From Acidobacteria bacterium Ga0074141 (GTDB lineage Bacteria; Acidobacteriota; Blastocatellia; Pyrinomonadales; Pyrinomonadaceae), in the NCBI GenBank assembly GCA_001464665.1, contig LNDP01000025.1, positions 124,001-188,000 on the forward strand: 64,000 nucleotides of DNA, written 5' to 3'. Positions 59,889-64,000 of this stretch are shown here, one piece after another (position 1 is the stretch's first letter; each line of letters begins with the position of its first letter). A program made the translations under genes and the position numbers. The notes beneath the pieces are model-generated. The model saw only the letters and a program-made list of their open reading frames with translations, was not told the origin of the DNA and searched no databases.

Positions 59889-61145
59889 CTAGCTCAGAAA
59901 GCCTAAGCCCCCGGCGGCCTTAGCATCAAACTTCGGGAATAAGTCCTCGGCCCTTTTGCTTCCCAAATGCTTCGTCGCAACCTCGGTAAAAATGATGCGA
60001 AAGTCGGTCGTGATCGCCAGGTCGCGGCCCTCGTTTAGCTGGTCGGGCTTCAGGCCTTTCCAGTCGCCGAAGACCTTCCCGCCTTTTACCGAATTGCCGA
60101 GCACGAGCATCGCGTTTCCGTGGCCGTGGTCGGTGCCGAGCGAGCCGTTCTCGCGGGCGGTCCGGCCGAATTCTGACATCGTAAGCACGACGACGTCGTC
60201 CATCCGCCGGCCAAGATCGGTGGCAAATGCAGCGATCGAATTCGAGAAATCCCTTAGCAAATTTGCGAGCTGCCCACGGGCACTGCCCTGCCTTACGTGC
60301 GTGTCCCATCCGCCCGTTTCGGCGAATGCGACCTCGAGCCCGACGCCGGCCTTGATGAGCTGAGCGATCTGCTGCAGCGAACGCCCGAGCTGGCTGTTTG
60401 GATACTGAGCTCCGTTTTCAGGCCGAAACTGCGACGGGTTTGCGGTCTTCAAAAAGTTCACCGCCTCAAAGGTCTCTTTGCCCGTCTCGCCGAGCGTGTC
60501 CTTCACATTTTGCTGGTAAACGCCTTCAAAGCCGCCCTTTAGGTCCGCCGTGTAAAGCCCCGCTTTGATCGAGAAATCGGCGAGGTTCGTCATCGCGATC
60601 GAGGGCGAGCGGCCATAGAGCGAACGCGGAAGCTGTTGCGTCATCGCGACCGCACGGAAAGGCGAATCGGCCTTGCCGGCGGTAGCCTGCAGCGTTCGGT
60701 TAAGCCAACCGTCGCGGGTCGATTTCACACCCGGCGTGCCCGATTCCATATAATCCTGAGCGTCGAAATGCGAACGCGTGTTGTCCGGCGAGCCGCAGGA
60801 ATTGATAACGGCAAGCTGCTTTGCGCTCCAAAAAGGTTGGAGCGATGCCATTGCCGGATGCAGCCCGAAAAAGCCATCAAGGTCAAGCGCTCCATCGGTT
60901 TGCCCCGGCCTCGCGATCGCGGTTCCGCGGCGGAGGTTGTAATATTCGCCCTCGCCGTGCGGGACGATCATGCTCAGCCCATCGACCGCTCCTCGCTGAA
61001 AGATGGTGACCAGAACCTTTCTCTTCCCGAACCGATCGGCCGTCTGAGCTGCCGCAAATTGATGAAGAAAGTCCGGAGCCGCCGCCATCAGCCCAAAGCT
61101 CGCCAGCCCGATCCCGCTAGATTTAAGAAAATATCGCCTGTCCAT
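59889..61145 (-). CDS. DUF1501 protein with twin-arginine signal
   Basis: A 418-residue protein. MDRRYFLKSSGIGLASFGL is a Tat-type signal (RRYFLK). Body blocks include VLVTIFQRGAVDGLSMIVPHGEGEYYNLRR, GSPDNTRSHFDAQDYMESGTPG, FAETGGWDTHVRQG and VVVLTMSEFGRTARENGSLGTDHGHGNAMLV. These are the alkaline-phosphatase-like, sulfatase-like metal motifs of DUF1501. The protein is exported folded; its role is unknown. Its usual partner DUF1800 is not present next to it here; instead nrfA lies upstream on the same strand. Confidence 0.9.
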   Translation of the reverse strand: MDRRYFLKSSGIGLASFGLMAAAPDFLHQFAAAQTADRFGKRKVLVTIFQRGAVDGLSMIVPHGEGEYYNLRRGTAIARPGQTDGALDLDGFFGLHPAMASLQPFWSAKQLAVINSCGSPDNTRSHFDAQDYMESGTPGVKSTRDGWLNRTLQATAGKADSPFRAVAMTQQLPRSLYGRSPSIAMTNLADFSIKAGLYTADLKGGFEGVYQQNVKDTLGETGKETFEAVNFLKTANPSQFRPENGAQYPNSQLGRSLQQIAQLIKAGVGLEVAFAETGGWDTHVRQGSARGQLANLLRDFSNSIAAFATDLGRRMDDVVVLTMSEFGRTARENGSLGTDHGHGNAMLVLGNSVKGGKVFGDWKGLKPDQLNEGRDLAITTDFRIIFTEVATKHLGSKRAEDLFPKFDAKAAGGLGFLS

Positions 61146-61244
61146 ATGATTACCGCCGCGGCCGGGCGAAAGATTAAGCCCCGGCCGGTAGAGTATTAGA
61201 CGGTCGGGGCCTTCGATTGGTCAGAATTTTTCTTTTTAGAGCGT

Positions 61245-62705
<1,461 letters not shown>

Positions 62706-62736
62706 AAGTTGACCTCGCAAACTTCGCCGTTGCAGC

Positions 62737-63195
62737 TCAGTGCATGTGCCCGACATTTCGGTGGCACGAGATACAGGAAACCTCTTGGGCCTCCTTTATC
62801 GATTCGGAGACCGTTATCGAATGGACCATCGTTTCATGGCAGGTGCGGCAGCTTTGCTCGGCAACCCGCCTGTTGAGGTCCGTGATACGGATCGGCTCAT
62901 GAAACCCGCCGACCGTAAAATAATAGGAATGCCAGAAGCCGTTCCACGCTTTTACCGAGTACTTGCTGATCGTGTCCGGCGGCGTGTGGCAATCATTGCA
63001 GGTCGCCACGGCCTTGTGGCTAGATTTAAGCCAGCCGTCGTACTGCTCGTTCATTATGTGGCAGTTTGCGCAGGCAAGCGGGTCGTTGCTCATATACGAA
63101 TAACCTTTCCCGTACCAAAAGGTATAAACACCAACCCCTACCGCCAAGCCAAGCCCGACGCCGAGAATGATAAGTTTTGCTAAATGAAGACTCAT
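62737..63195 (-). CDS. nrfH: NrfH tetrahaem quinol dehydrogenase
   Basis: A 152-residue NapC/NirT-type protein that takes electrons from menaquinol and passes them to NrfA. One N-terminal membrane helix (LAKLIILGVGLGLAVGVGVYTFW) precedes four haem motifs: CANCH (42-46), CNDCH (66-70), CRTCH (116-120) and CISCH (141-145). The methionine in HIMNEQYDGW near the first haem is usual. It begins the nrfHA operon; the gene order is the standard one. Confidence 0.95.
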   Translation of the reverse strand: MSLHLAKLIILGVGLGLAVGVGVYTFWYGKGYSYMSNDPLACANCHIMNEQYDGWLKSSHKAVATCNDCHTPPDTISKYSVKAWNGFWHSYYFTVGGFHEPIRITDLNRRVAEQSCRTCHETMVHSITVSESIKEAQEVSCISCHRNVGHMH

Positions 63196-63243
63196 GGGAA
63201 GCTCGGGGTTCCCGAATAGTAATCTAACGCCGCCAAGGCGTCA

Positions 63244-63297
63244 AGGTCTAGCGGTTCATCCGATGAGTAAGTCCGCACGTAAGTAAGGGCGGTTCGA
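63244..63297. repeat. Dispersed CCGCACG-AGTAAGGGCGG repeat
   Basis: GTCCGCACGTAAGTAAGGGCGG (63271-63292), together with GGTTCATCCGA upstream, is a copy of the element at 17783-17812 and, inverted, at 19335-19362. It lies between nrfH and the truncated gene at the right edge. Confidence 0.65.
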
Positions 63298-63335
63298 TCT
63301 CTGCACAGGTCCGCCTCTCCAGACGGGCTTGCGCA

Positions 63336-64000
63336 TCATCTGATTATCACTTCATCAACAAATATCCACGGGTCGCCGCCGGCTCCGGGGTGCCATGCCG
63401 GGATCGGGCCGATATTGAATGCACGGACGCGGATGTAGCGGGCCGTGACGGGAGCCGTGAGCCGGGTTAGAAATTCCTTGACCTGCGGTGTTTCATCGGT
63501 CAGCGGGACGTCGGTCTTGATCTCGGCCAGCTTCGTAAAGTTCACACCGTCGTCCGACGATTCAAACTCGACCCGCGAAGGCATCCAGATCCACGACCGC
63601 GTTGTCTGCAGGAAAGAACCGCCGACCTCGGCGACCCGCCGCCGCTCCTTGAGGTCTATCACCGCCTCAAACGTTTTACCCTGATAACCCTGCCACTCGC
63701 CGCTCGCAAAGTTCTGCGTCCCGCGAAGCCCATCAACGATCGCATCATCGCCGCCGCCGGTGTACTGCGTGCTGTAAGGCAAAGCGAGCGTGACCGTCCA
63801 ATCATTCGTGCGTTTTAGAACCGAGGCCTCGACCGGAAAGCTTCGATTTCCATTACTGATCACTATCGCCCTGATGGTCGAAGTTTCGCTCAGGGTAAAA
63901 GGCGAGGCGTACAGCGTCGATCGGGCCGAAGGTTCGGTGCCGTCCAGCGTGTAGTAGATCTTGGCTCCGGCGGTGATGGTGCTCATCGTGACGTTCGTTT
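63336..64000 (-). CDS. Partial glycoside-enzyme C terminus with F5/8-C-like domain
   Basis: The frame stays open to the right edge, so about 221 C-terminal residues are visible and the N terminus lies outside. Residues near the window edge (AGAKIYYTLDGTEPSARSTLYASPFTLSETSTIRAIVIS) match the CHB_HEX_C-type chitobiase domain. The remainder (GDDAIVDGLRGTQNFASGEWQGYQG...RRVAEVGGSFLQTTRSWIWMPSRVEFESSDDGVNF) looks like a carbohydrate-binding F5/8-type-C domain. This C-terminal organisation is common in GH20 beta-hexosaminidases, but the catalytic part is not visible. Confidence 0.72.
   Translation of the reverse strand, partial: TNVTMSTITAGAKIYYTLDGTEPSARSTLYASPFTLSETSTIRAIVISNGNRSFPVEASVLKRTNDWTVTLALPYSTQYTGGGDDAIVDGLRGTQNFASGEWQGYQGKTFEAVIDLKERRRVAEVGGSFLQTTRSWIWMPSRVEFESSDDGVNFTKLAEIKTDVPLTDETPQVKEFLTRLTAPVTARYIRVRAFNIGPIPAWHPGAGGDPWIFVDEVIIR

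Overview
The window is a chromosomal segment of a moderately GC-rich, Gram-negative bacterium. It carries outer-membrane functions (a LptE-like lipoprotein, TolC, an RND pump), the MEP isoprenoid pathway, and a type IV pilus retraction ATPase. The best guess is an Acidobacteriota of the Blastocatellia/Pyrinomonadales type. This rests on an acidobacterial-style VWFA-related protein, a DUF1501 protein, DUF433/DUF5615 toxin-antitoxin pairs, four-helix-bundle and DUF1572 proteins, and many short word-like repeats between genes. It is inferred from gene content, not from a marker-gene phylogeny. No transposase, integrase, phage gene, CRISPR array or rRNA was seen.

Layout. 1-5.3 kb: the 3' part of murJ, a DUF433/DUF5615 pair, a gamma-carbonic anhydrase, hisS with an in-frame palindromic repeat insertion, and small proteins. 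5.4-9.2 kb: dxr-rseP-ispG, two MEP-pathway enzymes flanking the site-2 protease. 9.2-16.6 kb: a DUF2752 membrane protein, holB, a TonB-like protein, a DUF512 radical-SAM protein, alanine dehydrogenase and an SLC13/RCK-C transporter. 16.7-22.9 kb: pirin, two unknown proteins, guaA and a second DUF433/DUF5615 pair, with two long repeat-filled intergenic stretches. 22.9-28.5 kb: a lipoprotein, an osmoprotectant-type ABC importer whose permease is fused to its binding protein, a DEAD-box helicase followed by a small zinc-ribbon/Tudor-like protein, and a DUF883-like protein.

28.7-35.9 kb is a complete tripartite efflux operon: TetR regulator with a palindromic operator, lipoprotein adaptor, RND pump and TolC. 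35.9-40.7 kb holds a quinone oxidoreductase, an SDR-type reductase behind a 20-bp perfect palindrome, a VWFA protein, tRNA-Leu(CAA) and a secreted protein with a duplicated C-terminal module. 40.8-45.2 kb: queA-acetyltransferase-thiE, then a PilT-family ATPase and a zinc-ribbon protein. 45.4-52.8 kb (minus strand): holA-lptE-folP, ftsH, tilS-hotdog thioesterase-argH; argG diverges from argH.

54.1-57.2 kb looks accessory: an unknown protein, an orphan HigA-type antitoxin, a ParDE-like pair, two further unknowns and a SnoaL-like protein. Then come two methyltransferases, a 109-residue stand-alone DUF4157 (eCIS core domain) protein, a DUF1501 protein, and an nrfHA pair for nitrite ammonification. 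The last ORF, cut by the window edge, ends in a carbohydrate-enzyme-like C-terminal region. The most unusual signal is the collection of short-period word-array repeats in intergenic DNA, one of which sits in frame inside hisS.
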